Under the pieces are notes generated by a model. That model worked only from the letters and a program-made list of their open reading frames with translations, ran no database searches and was not told where the DNA came from. From Anaerolineae bacterium (GTDB lineage Bacteria; Chloroflexota; Anaerolineae; Aggregatilineales; J027), in NCBI GenBank assembly GCA_021463865.1, contig JAJTXY010000037.1:1-40631 (forward strand): 40,631 bases of DNA, written 5' to 3'. Positions 16,048 to 23,839 of the stretch are shown one piece after another. How positions within the stretch are numbered: position 1 is the first letter of the stretch; each line of letters opens with the position of its first letter. Made by a program: the position numbers and the translations under genes.

Positions 16048-17406
16048 TTATTGGGGGGCGATGGTCGCTTCGGGGGTGGTTGCAACCGTTTCGGTGGTAG
16101 GTGTCACTTGGGGAGCGGCCTGCGGTTGGGCCAATCCGCAGTCGGTAAAGGCCCGGAGAAAATCGTCTTTTTTAACCAAATTGGTTTCGCCGTTTTCCAA
16201 AATCAGATTATAGCCATCACGCAGAGGCTTGGCGGCTTGTTCACATTGGGGTGGTTGCAAGCGGTAGTAGGAACGCGCCAACAAGAAATAATCATAGGGG
16301 TCGGACGAGGCGAGTTGGGTGGCTTTGCTCAAATATTCGATTGCCTTGCCATAATTGGCGTTGACAAAAAATTCCAGTTTGCCGAGGGCTGAGTAGCAGT
16401 CAATATAATTTTGATTAACGGTGATACATTGCTGAAATCGTTCATTGGCGCGGTCATAAACACCCTGACTGTAATACAACTGACCCAATTGAGACAGGAC
16501 AGCCGCATCTCTGGGATTAGTATCGAGCGTTTCTTCCAATAGATTAATGGCGGTCTCGGTCTCAGAAGGGTCAATATAGACATAATTGGCAAGTTCGATG
16601 GTGATATAGGTTGCGCTCGGCATAGCTTGACGTGCTCGCTGATAAGCAACGGCGGCCCCCTCGTAATCCGCCTGACTCGACAGGTAGCGGCCATAGTTGC
16701 GATAAACTTGGGCGACGGTCTCATTATCCGCACCGTTCCGCTGGATTTGGGCAATCGCATCATCGAAGGTCACTTTCGATAGTCCCAAGTCCCCCAAATT
16801 GCGATAGATATTGCCCAAGACGGCCTTTGCAAAAATCGAGCTAGGGTCAATTTCCAGCGCCCGTTGAGCCGATGCGAGTGCCCGGTTGTGTTGCAAACCC
16901 CAATCCAGCGCCATCGCCTGAATCATCCACCCCAATGGAGATTCGGGATTGGCGGAAATAGTTGCTTGTGCCATCTCAAGCGCTTCGTTGACCTTAACGG
17001 TATCACTGCCCGAACCGGAGGTAATCAGCAACAGGTAGGCCAACCGAAAGTGAATCCCAACATCATTAGGTTTGCCTTTGACCACCTCACGGTAAAGTTC
17101 TATCGCCTGTTCATAATCCCCCAGCCGATAAGCATTTTCGGCTTCCACCAATTCATCCCGTACATCCGGCGTGGCGGTTGGCGGGTCAGGGAAATAACGG
17201 TTTTGAGCATCTCCAAGTTCGTTGCCGACATTCTCCCGAAAATTATCTACATAATCGCGGGCCAACACTGGATTTTGCAGAATCCAATAACCCGCATAGG
17301 CAATAATGAAGGTTACAGCCCAAAGCACCATCCAACGGCGCGAACGAAAGAGGCGACGGCGATGGCGCTTGGAGGCTTGGTATTTCTTGGGAACCCGTAA
17401 TTGCAT
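16048..17406 (-). CDS. membrane-anchored TPR protein
   Basis: A 452-residue protein with a strongly basic N-terminus and a transmembrane helix at about 25-44. A Thr/Pro-rich stretch (PDPPTATP) follows, then about eight tetratricopeptide repeats from residue 85 on (for example AYRLGDYEQAIELYREVV and LYYSQGVYDRANERFQQCI). The tail is Thr/Pro/Ala-rich. It should be a protein-interaction scaffold outside the membrane, with no enzyme domain. It lies 9 bp after the stop of the similarly built gene at 17416-18699 and is probably co-transcribed with it. Confidence 0.88.
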   Translation of the reverse strand: MQLRVPKKYQASKRHRRRLFRSRRWMVLWAVTFIIAYAGYWILQNPVLARDYVDNFRENVGNELGDAQNRYFPDPPTATPDVRDELVEAENAYRLGDYEQAIELYREVVKGKPNDVGIHFRLAYLLLITSGSGSDTVKVNEALEMAQATISANPESPLGWMIQAMALDWGLQHNRALASAQRALEIDPSSIFAKAVLGNIYRNLGDLGLSKVTFDDAIAQIQRNGADNETVAQVYRNYGRYLSSQADYEGAAVAYQRARQAMPSATYITIELANYVYIDPSETETAINLLEETLDTNPRDAAVLSQLGQLYYSQGVYDRANERFQQCITVNQNYIDCYSALGKLEFFVNANYGKAIEYLSKATQLASSDPYDYFLLARSYYRLQPPQCEQAAKPLRDGYNLILENGETNLVKKDDFLRAFTDCGLAQPQAAPQVTPTTETVATTPEATIAPQ

Positions 17407-17415
17407 AATCGTCTA

Positions 17416-18699
17416 TCAGTAAATTCCGATTGGCTCCGGCGGAATAGCAGTCGGCGGCACAGCAGTCGGCACTTGATAACCTGAGTAGTTGGTATCGCCT
17501 TTGATACAGTAATCCATGCCGATATAGATGTTATTTTTTAAGAAGTCGCTGGGGTCGGTTTGCAGTGCAATCTCAAAAACGGGCATCGCAAGGTCGCATT
17601 GGGCCAATATCTGGTAGGCCAACCCTTGATAGGTATAACATTCACCTAGCTGGTCTTCCAACTTCAATCCGGCTTGGTTCATGAGGTTAATACAAGTCTG
17701 GAAGGCTTCGACTGATCCTTCATAGTTGCGGCTGGTATAACGTACCATGCCTAGCTGCTTCCACGCATCGGGATAGGTCGGGTCAAGCGCCACCGCTTGT
17801 TCGCACGACTCGCGGGCGCTGATGTCATTACGTTGTTGGAAAAACGTCTCACATTTGCGTGTCCATGCCTTCACGTTGGAAGAATCGTTGGCTAATACAC
17901 GGTCATAGGCTTGGATGGCGGCTTCAAAATTTTGTTTATTAATGTAGTAAGGTGCAAGTTCGAAATATAGCACATTGAGGCGTGGATGTGCTTGGATGGC
18001 CTGCTCAAATTGACCAATGGCAATATCAAATTGTCCGGTAAAGGCCATTGCCAGCGCCAATGCACGGCGGGCGTCTACGCTGTTGGGGTTTAAATCAACG
18101 GCTTTTTGTCCAGTTTCTTGGGCATTTAGCCAACGCTCTTGTTCCCGATAGGCCATCGAAAGATAGGCACGTGCTTCGGCCCAATCCGGCGCACGGTCTA
18201 CCGCTTTAATTCCAACCGAAGCTGCTTCTTCGCCACGCCCCCCCACTGCGACCAGTGCCAGCGTATAGGCTGCTAGCGCACGTGGGTCATTGGGGTAATT
18301 ATCCACTGCTTCTTCGGCAACTTCGAGGGCACGTTCTGAGCGGAAACCAAAACCACGTCCATCATAACTACCATAGACAAGATTTCGCACGTATTCAAAC
18401 ATGATGCCCATGTCATTGGGGGTCAGTTCATAGGCTTGGGAATAATAGAGGATGCTGTTATCCAGATCGCCCTGCCAATAGGCTTCTTCAGCAAGTTGGG
18501 CAAGGGTCACAGCATCAGTAGTCGGTGTAGGTGGCCCCATCACTACCGCCAGAACCTCCGGTTGGACACGATCCATCTGCCACATTACAATCAGTGCGGC
18601 AGCCATCGAAAAAAACCAGAATCCGAAAAACCAGCTAGGCCCTCGGCGGCGGGCGCGTCGGCCAAAATGAAGCGCGGAACGATCCCGGCGAATTTGCAT
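17416..18699 (-). CDS. membrane-anchored TPR protein, paralogue of the next gene
   Basis: A 427-residue protein with the same plan as its downstream neighbour: a basic N-terminus (RRARRR), a transmembrane helix at about 22-42, a short PPTPTT linker, then TPR repeats from about 66 to 400. The tail is Pro-rich (VPTAVPPTAIPPEP). Shared phrases such as AIxxYDRVLAND and FQTCI suggest an ancient duplication. Partners are unknown. The ATG at 18699 has TGGAGA about 10 nt upstream. A terminator-like hairpin lies immediately before that site. Confidence 0.88.
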   Translation of the reverse strand: MQIRRDRSALHFGRRARRRGPSWFFGFWFFSMAAALIVMWQMDRVQPEVLAVVMGPPTPTTDAVTLAQLAEEAYWQGDLDNSILYYSQAYELTPNDMGIMFEYVRNLVYGSYDGRGFGFRSERALEVAEEAVDNYPNDPRALAAYTLALVAVGGRGEEAASVGIKAVDRAPDWAEARAYLSMAYREQERWLNAQETGQKAVDLNPNSVDARRALALAMAFTGQFDIAIGQFEQAIQAHPRLNVLYFELAPYYINKQNFEAAIQAYDRVLANDSSNVKAWTRKCETFFQQRNDISARESCEQAVALDPTYPDAWKQLGMVRYTSRNYEGSVEAFQTCINLMNQAGLKLEDQLGECYTYQGLAYQILAQCDLAMPVFEIALQTDPSDFLKNNIYIGMDYCIKGDTNYSGYQVPTAVPPTAIPPEPIGIY

Positions 18700-18711
18700 A
18701 GCCCATTATCT

Positions 18712-18768
18712 CCAAAAACAACCCACTAACGATCCAGAACCTTGATGATTACTATAATGTGGGTTGTT
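18712..18768 (-). terminator. terminator-like inverted repeat at the end of the aroQ transcript
   Basis: A perfect 10-bp inverted repeat (18717-18726 with 18759-18768) has a 32-nt spacer and, on the minus strand, is followed at once by five T residues. It lies between aroQ and the TPR pair and only about 13 nt before the start of the first TPR gene. It could end the aro transcript or act as an attenuator in a read-through transcript. The long spacer lowers confidence. Confidence 0.5.
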
Positions 18769-18861
18769 ATTTTACCAGAAAAACTTCCGATTCAACCCAC
18801 GTTTCACCTGTTGATGGCTGTCAGAAAACACAGACGATCAGCAAGGGATTCGTTTAAAACA

Positions 18862-18886
18862 GGGCGAGTCTGAGACATCGCCCCTA
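18862..18886. repeat. short dispersed palindromic element, copy 1
   Basis: GGGCGA at 18862-18867 pairs with TCGCCC at 18878-18883, followed by CTAC. Read on the minus strand it is GTAGGGGCGA, a 10-nt middle, then ACTCGCCC. The same pattern occurs at 28271-28298 in the opposite orientation. This copy lies 6 bp after the aroQ stop. Confidence 0.6.
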
Positions 18887-18891
18887 CAAAT

Positions 18892-19347
18892 TCAATGGTC
18901 TTGAAGATGGGTGCGGAGGGCTTCGAGGGCAAGGAGATAACTACGCCAGCCAAAACCACAAATCTGCCCGATGCAGACCGGAGCGATAAGGGAGGTATGG
19001 CGGAATGGCTCACGCGCATGGATATTGGACAAATGACATTCGACGGTTGGTAGCCCTACTCCCGAAATAGCGTCCCGCAGGGCCACCGATGTATGGGTAT
19101 AACCGCCGGGGTTGATAATTAGGCCCGCCGCCCATCCCCGTGCATCTTGAACCCAATCAATCAACTGCCCTTCGTGATTTGACTGGTGGATTTGCAGCGA
19201 GATGGCATGAGGCGCAGCGGCATCGTGCAAAGTGGCGTTGATGTGATCCAGTGTGATGTTGCCGTACACCTCCGGTTCGCGTGTGCCTAATAAATTGAGG
19301 TTGGGGCCATGCAGCACCAAAAACGTCATCGGTTGAATGTCAGTCAT
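18892..19347 (-). CDS. aroQ: type II 3-dehydroquinate dehydratase
   Basis: Third shikimate step: 3-dehydroquinate to 3-dehydroshikimate. It is 151 residues from the ATG at 19347, the usual size for the dodecameric type II enzyme. The active-site parts are present: [16 protein letters not shown] with its catalytic Tyr, [15 protein letters not shown], the [14 protein letters not shown] loop with His, Asn and Arg. I chose 19347 because it overlaps the aroKB stop by 8 bp and has GGAG 10 nt upstream. An ATG at 19329 is possible. It is the last gene of the aroE unit. Confidence 0.96.
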   Translation of the reverse strand: MTDIQPMTFLVLHGPNLNLLGTREPEVYGNITLDHINATLHDAAAPHAISLQIHQSNHEGQLIDWVQDARGWAAGLIINPGGYTHTSVALRDAISGVGLPTVECHLSNIHAREPFRHTSLIAPVCIGQICGFGWRSYLLALEALRTHLQDH

Positions 19348-20941
19348 CACGCAGCATCTCCAAAATTTCGAGTACGGTTTCACGCGGCACATCCGACACC
19401 ACCGCCGGATTACCGATACCTTTTAAAATGACAAAATGCGAACGACCACCCCGCCATTTTTTATCGAGTTTCATCGCTTCCCATAGGGCTTCGGGGGATA
19501 GCCCTTGATAGCGGATAGGCAACCCCGCCGATTTCACTTTATGTTCAATGAAGCCGACATCATCCCCATCGAGATAGCCCAATTTTTGCGAGAGCAGTGC
19601 CGCGCCGACCAATCCGACCCCCACCGCGAAGCCATGCCGCCACGCATAGCCGCTGACCTGTTCTATGGCATGGGCAAAGGTGTGGCCCAGATTTAAATGG
19701 GCGCGTTCACCTTGTTCATAGGGGTCACGCTGAACAATATCAATTTTGACCTGCACGGCGGCTTTGATTTTTTCGACCAGCGGCATGTTCTCATCTAACA
19801 GGACGGGGTTGGCTAAAAGGCCGTGTTTAATGACCTCCGCCATGCCCGCGCTCATTTCTTCAGGGGGGAGCGTTTTGAGAACTTCGGGATCAATAATCAC
19901 TAAATCGGGTTGTTTGAAGGCTCCAACTAAATTTTTGCCCTGTGGAATATCCACCCCGACCTTGCCCCCAACTGAGGAATCCACCATCGCCAAGAGGGTC
20001 GTTGGGATTTGCACAGATCTGACGCCGCGCATGTAGGTCGCCGCCGCAAAACCGACAGTATCGCCTACTACCCCACCACCAAGCGCAATGACCACACCCA
20101 TTCGATCTAGGCCGAGTCGGGCAAATTCATCGTAGAGAAATTTGACGGTATCGAGATTTTTATATTCTTCTCCGGCGGGGATTGTGATGAGGCCATCCCA
20201 TCGGTCATAGGGCTGAAAGGTTTCATGCACAAGTTTTTTCCCTATCAAAGGGGCTGTATTGGAATCTGCCACTGTCACGACATGTTTGCCATCATAAATC
20301 TCAGCCAAGTCATAGGCCATCAATAGAATCGGTAATTTGTCAACCAACCCATTCTCAATATGCACGGGGTAACTGCCAGATGGTGACTCGACAAGCTGGC
20401 GGGTAGATTTCAACCAATCATCAAACTTCCAATGGCTAATCAGGTAATGATTCACCAGCTTATCAATATCTACCCAAGTTGTTTCAAGGATGTATGGAAA
20501 AGTCTTATAGACGACTTCACGCTGTCTAAACAATTCTTCAATCCGCTCTTTTTGGTTATCACCTTGCAAAAGGGGTCTATCGGTTGCCTCTTTAAGGCGT
20601 TGATAAATAATATCGGGCTGTGCGGTAAGGCACACAAGCGTATCTTTTTCAAATACCCGGCGATTTTCAGCATTTAGCAGCGCTCCCCCACCCGTCGCCA
20701 CAACCATCACACGCGGGTCAGCAGCGACTTCGGCACACACGGCGGATTCCCATGCGCGGAAACCTGCCTCACCATATTTTTCAAAAATTTCGGGGATGCT
20801 GAGGCCGACTTTTTGCACGATGACATCATCAAGGTCAACAAAGGGCACGCCGACTTTTTCCGCGACGAGCTTGCCCAAGGTGGTTTTGCCTGTCCCCATG
20901 AAGCCAGTTAAGACGAGTTTGCGTTGGGGGGTATCAGACAT
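19340..20941 (-). CDS. aroKB: fused shikimate kinase - 3-dehydroquinate synthase
   Basis: A bifunctional 533-residue protein covering two non-consecutive steps. Residues 1-170 are shikimate kinase: the P-loop GFMGTGKTT at 13-21, the metal/substrate acids Asp36 and Asp38-39, substrate Arg62, GGGALLN at 84-90, and the lid Arg122. Residues about 190-533 are 3-dehydroquinate synthase: GGGVVGD at 288-294, the long [19 protein letters not shown] segment, and the metal ligands Glu369, His420 and His436. Both domains look active. The ATG at 20941 overlaps the aroC stop by 8 bp, so synthesis is coupled. The fusion fixes the two activities at equal dose. Confidence 0.96.
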   Translation of the reverse strand: MSDTPQRKLVLTGFMGTGKTTLGKLVAEKVGVPFVDLDDVIVQKVGLSIPEIFEKYGEAGFRAWESAVCAEVAADPRVMVVATGGGALLNAENRRVFEKDTLVCLTAQPDIIYQRLKEATDRPLLQGDNQKERIEELFRQREVVYKTFPYILETTWVDIDKLVNHYLISHWKFDDWLKSTRQLVESPSGSYPVHIENGLVDKLPILLMAYDLAEIYDGKHVVTVADSNTAPLIGKKLVHETFQPYDRWDGLITIPAGEEYKNLDTVKFLYDEFARLGLDRMGVVIALGGGVVGDTVGFAAATYMRGVRSVQIPTTLLAMVDSSVGGKVGVDIPQGKNLVGAFKQPDLVIIDPEVLKTLPPEEMSAGMAEVIKHGLLANPVLLDENMPLVEKIKAAVQVKIDIVQRDPYEQGERAHLNLGHTFAHAIEQVSGYAWRHGFAVGVGLVGAALLSQKLGYLDGDDVGFIEHKVKSAGLPIRYQGLSPEALWEAMKLDKKWRGGRSHFVILKGIGNPAVVSDVPRETVLEILEMLRDD

Positions 20942-22109
20942 AACCGAACCGCCAAGTCGTATTGTGCATCGCAAAATCGCTCAATTCGCCGCGTTTGAGC
21001 ATTTCAAAGCGGGGACGCATTTCCGCCAGCGAATCGCCTCCCAATTTTTCGAGCAGGGCATCCGCCAGCACAATCGCCACCATCGCCTCAATCACGGGGA
21101 CGGCACGGGGCGTGGCGCAAAAATCACTGCGTTCATAGGTCGTGCCTTCGGGTTCACCTGTCGCCAAATTGACCGAAGCCAATGGGGTCAGGGTCGTACT
21201 GATCGGCTTCATGGCAGCACGGACAATCAAGGGTTCGCCTGTCGTCATGCCGCCTTCCAAACCCCCGGAGCGATTGGTTTGGCGGGTCAGCTTGCCGTTT
21301 TGACCGAGCAAAATCTGGTCATGAACTTGCGTGCCGGGTTTGCGCGTATTGGCAAAGGCTGTGCCGATTTCCGCACCCTTGATGCTTTGGATGCTGCACA
21401 CTGCCCCAACCAAACGACCACTCAGGCGGCGGTCATAATGGACGTGTGAGCCTAAGCCGGGGGGCAAATGCAGGGCGATGACCTCAATTACCCCACCCAG
21501 CGTATCCTTGTCAATTTTGCATTGACGGATGGCCTCCCGGATGCCTTCCGAAGCAATGGGGTCAGGGCAGCGCACATCCGATTCCTCGGCGGCGGCAAAT
21601 CGGGCAGGATAGTCCGGCGGTTCAGGCATATCCGCGACCACCCCACCGATCTCGGTGACATAGCCGCCAATCACCACGCCAAATTCCCCCAAGAGGTGTT
21701 TGCAAATCGCCCCGACAGCTACCCGCACGGCGGTCTCCCGCGCACTAGAACGTTCCAGCGCAATCCGTAAATCATCATAGCCATATTTGAGCGTGCCTGT
21801 CAGATCGGCATGACCCGGACGCGGTGTGGTCATGGGAGGGATGTCTTTTTCCGCCCAATTTTTCCAATCGCGGTTTTCGATAATTAGGCTAATAGGGCCA
21901 CCTGTGGTTTTGCCCGCCATCACCCCGCCGGTGATGCGTACCTCATCGCGTTCGATCTGCATTCTGCCGCCGCTGCCATACCCTTGCTGACGACGGGCGA
22001 GATCGAGATTGAGTTGTTCTTGGGTCAGGGATAACCCGGCGGGCATCCCCTCCAAAATTCCGGTTAAAAGCGGGCCGTGACTCTCCCCCGCTGTCAAAAA
22101 TCGAATCAT
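20934..22109 (-). CDS. aroC: chorismate synthase
   Basis: The final common step: EPSP to chorismate, needing reduced FMN. It is 391 residues, the normal length for the larger bacterial form. Seen: TAGESHG at 6-12, RRQQGYGSGGRM near 39-50, DEVRITGGVMAGKTTGGPIS, RPGHADLTG, and the basic SSARETAVRVAVGA segment, together with the C-terminal GGLEGGMTTGEPL. Its ATG overlaps the pentapeptide gene stop by 4 bp (ATGA) and its stop overlaps aroKB by 8 bp, so it is translationally linked on both sides. Confidence 0.97.
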   Translation of the reverse strand: MIRFLTAGESHGPLLTGILEGMPAGLSLTQEQLNLDLARRQQGYGSGGRMQIERDEVRITGGVMAGKTTGGPISLIIENRDWKNWAEKDIPPMTTPRPGHADLTGTLKYGYDDLRIALERSSARETAVRVAVGAICKHLLGEFGVVIGGYVTEIGGVVADMPEPPDYPARFAAAEESDVRCPDPIASEGIREAIRQCKIDKDTLGGVIEVIALHLPPGLGSHVHYDRRLSGRLVGAVCSIQSIKGAEIGTAFANTRKPGTQVHDQILLGQNGKLTRQTNRSGGLEGGMTTGEPLIVRAAMKPISTTLTPLASVNLATGEPEGTTYERSDFCATPRAVPVIEAMVAIVLADALLEKLGGDSLAEMRPRFEMLKRGELSDFAMHNTTWRFGYV

Positions 22110-22843
22110 AAACCTTCTACACCATCCATCGTTGCGCCAGTAAAGTTAGGACTGCGGAGTTTGGCATCGGTAAAACGGGCGATACTGAGGTTGGCATAAC
22201 TAAAATCCGTCTCCTCAATCGTCGCCCGTGAAAGCGTCGCCGCCGACAAATCAGCCTCCACAAAATTTGTATTCGACAGGTTCGCATCCGCCAGAATCGC
22301 GCCGACCAAATAACTGCGTTCACACCGTGCTCTGGTTAGGTTAGCGCCCTGAAGATTCACGGCCTCACCATCTACTTGTGCCAATATCGAGTCGGTGAGA
22401 TTGGCGGAAACCAATGAAGCCTCTCGCAGACACCCCCCCGTCAAATCCACCCCAATCAAATAACAGCTATCCATACGGGCACGGGTGAAATCCGCGCCAG
22501 TCAAACGGGCATGGGTAAGATTGCAATAATCCAACACCGCCGTCTGAAAAATCGCTTGTATCAACGAGGTACGATAGAGGCGGGCATGGTTGAGCTTGGC
22601 CCCCGCAAGATAGGCATAATCCATCTTGGCTTCGGGCAAACGGGCGTTCATTAAATTGGCGTTTTGCATAATCGCACCCGTGAGATTGGTATTGGATAAG
22701 TCACAATAGAATAAGTTGGCTTCAGTTAAATTGGCCTCAGTCATATCTAGCCCATTCAGTTTGAGCATCGAGAGGTTGAGGCCTGTGAGATCGCGGTCAC
22801 GTCCCAAAATTGCAATGACATCATCACGGGTGATACGGGCCAT
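22106..22843 (-). CDS. pentapeptide-repeat protein within the aro unit
   Basis: A 245-residue protein made almost entirely of A(D/N)LXX pentapeptides from about residue 20 to 235 (for example TEANLTEANLF, LTGADFTRA, ADANLSNTNF). These predict a right-handed quadrilateral beta-helix. A short helical N-terminus (RDDVIAILGRDR) precedes the repeat. There is no signal peptide. No enzymatic residues can be assigned. Some such proteins mimic DNA and protect gyrase, but most have unknown roles. The 4-bp overlap with aroC and the position after aroE place it firmly in the shikimate operon, which is unusual. Confidence 0.9.
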   Translation of the reverse strand: MARITRDDVIAILGRDRDLTGLNLSMLKLNGLDMTEANLTEANLFYCDLSNTNLTGAIMQNANLMNARLPEAKMDYAYLAGAKLNHARLYRTSLIQAIFQTAVLDYCNLTHARLTGADFTRARMDSCYLIGVDLTGGCLREASLVSANLTDSILAQVDGEAVNLQGANLTRARCERSYLVGAILADANLSNTNFVEADLSAATLSRATIEETDFSYANLSIARFTDAKLRSPNFTGATMDGVEGL

Positions 22844-22907
22844 ACATGCTCCTTAATCGCACTCTAGTCCATACCTTCCTAATGATACCTGAAGCTGTCT
22901 ATTCGCA

Positions 22908-23747
22908 CTATTTCAGTGCCTCGAGTGCCGCCGCCCACATGACATCTGCCGGGGCTTGTTGGCCCGTCCATAATTCAAAAGCGGCTGCGCCTTGATGTAC
23001 CAACATCCCCAAGCCGCCAATTGCCCGTGCGCCAGCGGCTTCGGCCTGCTGCATAAACTTGGTTTGCATCGGGCGATAAATCAGATCGTAGATCACTACC
23101 CTGCTTGGAATTGGTACATTCTCCGGCCATGGGGACTCGTCCACATTGGGCCACATACCAACGGGGGTCGTATTGACGATCAGATCAACAGTAGGCGCAA
23201 CTTTAGCGAGGGCCGATAAGGGCTGCACCTCAATTTCAAGCTGTTTCGAGACGCCGCGCCGCACAGCATTCCGCAATTCCCATGCTGCGTTATCGCGTCG
23301 AGCCACTACGGTGACATGCGCCCCACCGTTGGCGAGTCCTAACACCACCGCATGAGCCGAACCCCCTGCCCCCAGCACGAGCGCCCGTTTACCCGCTACC
23401 TCTACCCCCTGCGCGGCAAGGTCAAGCATGAAGCCGGGGCTGTCGGTGTTATAGCCCTCAGTGCGACCCTCCTCAATCACAATCGTGTTGACCGCGCCAA
23501 TCCCCCGCGCCGCCAATGTGATATTATTCAGCAAGGGCATCACGGCTTGTTTATGCGGAACGGTGACATTCGCGCCAACAAATCCCTCCTGCATCAAACT
23601 CTCGACGCGGGTTGCTAGGGCTTCTTTAGGTGTCGGCAGTCGTTCATAATGCCAATCGGACAGGCCAAGCGCCGCAAATGCCGCGTTGTGCATAACAGGC
23701 GATAAGCTGTGTTCAACAGGCCAGCCAATGATTCCTATACGTTTCAT
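22908..23747 (-). CDS. aroE: shikimate dehydrogenase
   Basis: Fourth shikimate step: NADPH-dependent reduction of 3-dehydroshikimate. It is 279 residues from the ATG at 23747, with GGGAAAG about 6 nt upstream. The TTG at 23762 in the same frame overlaps that site and was rejected. Seen: HSLSP at 13-17, the catalytic Lys66 in NVTVPHK, NTDSPGF at 100-106 with the catalytic Asp, the NADP loop GAGGSA at 126-131, and the C-terminal GLGMLVHQGAAAFELWTG. It is first in the unit with the pentapeptide gene, aroC, aroKB and aroQ. It faces the DUF3160 gene across about 90 bp. Confidence 0.96.
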   Translation of the reverse strand: MKRIGIIGWPVEHSLSPVMHNAAFAALGLSDWHYERLPTPKEALATRVESLMQEGFVGANVTVPHKQAVMPLLNNITLAARGIGAVNTIVIEEGRTEGYNTDSPGFMLDLAAQGVEVAGKRALVLGAGGSAHAVVLGLANGGAHVTVVARRDNAAWELRNAVRRGVSKQLEIEVQPLSALAKVAPTVDLIVNTTPVGMWPNVDESPWPENVPIPSRVVIYDLIYRPMQTKFMQQAEAAGARAIGGLGMLVHQGAAAFELWTGQQAPADVMWAAALEALK

Positions 23748-23839
23748 GGTCAGCTTTCCCAAAATCGAACCCTATTCGTATACTATAGTAGTAATAATAA
23801 AATCAGCGATACACCCCTGTGGGTGAAGGACAAAACGCC

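Noticed and set aside
20796-21449. 217-residue plus-strand frame opposite aroKB/aroC
   Set aside because: Antisense to two unmistakable enzymes. The His/Gln-rich composition is typical of a shadow frame.
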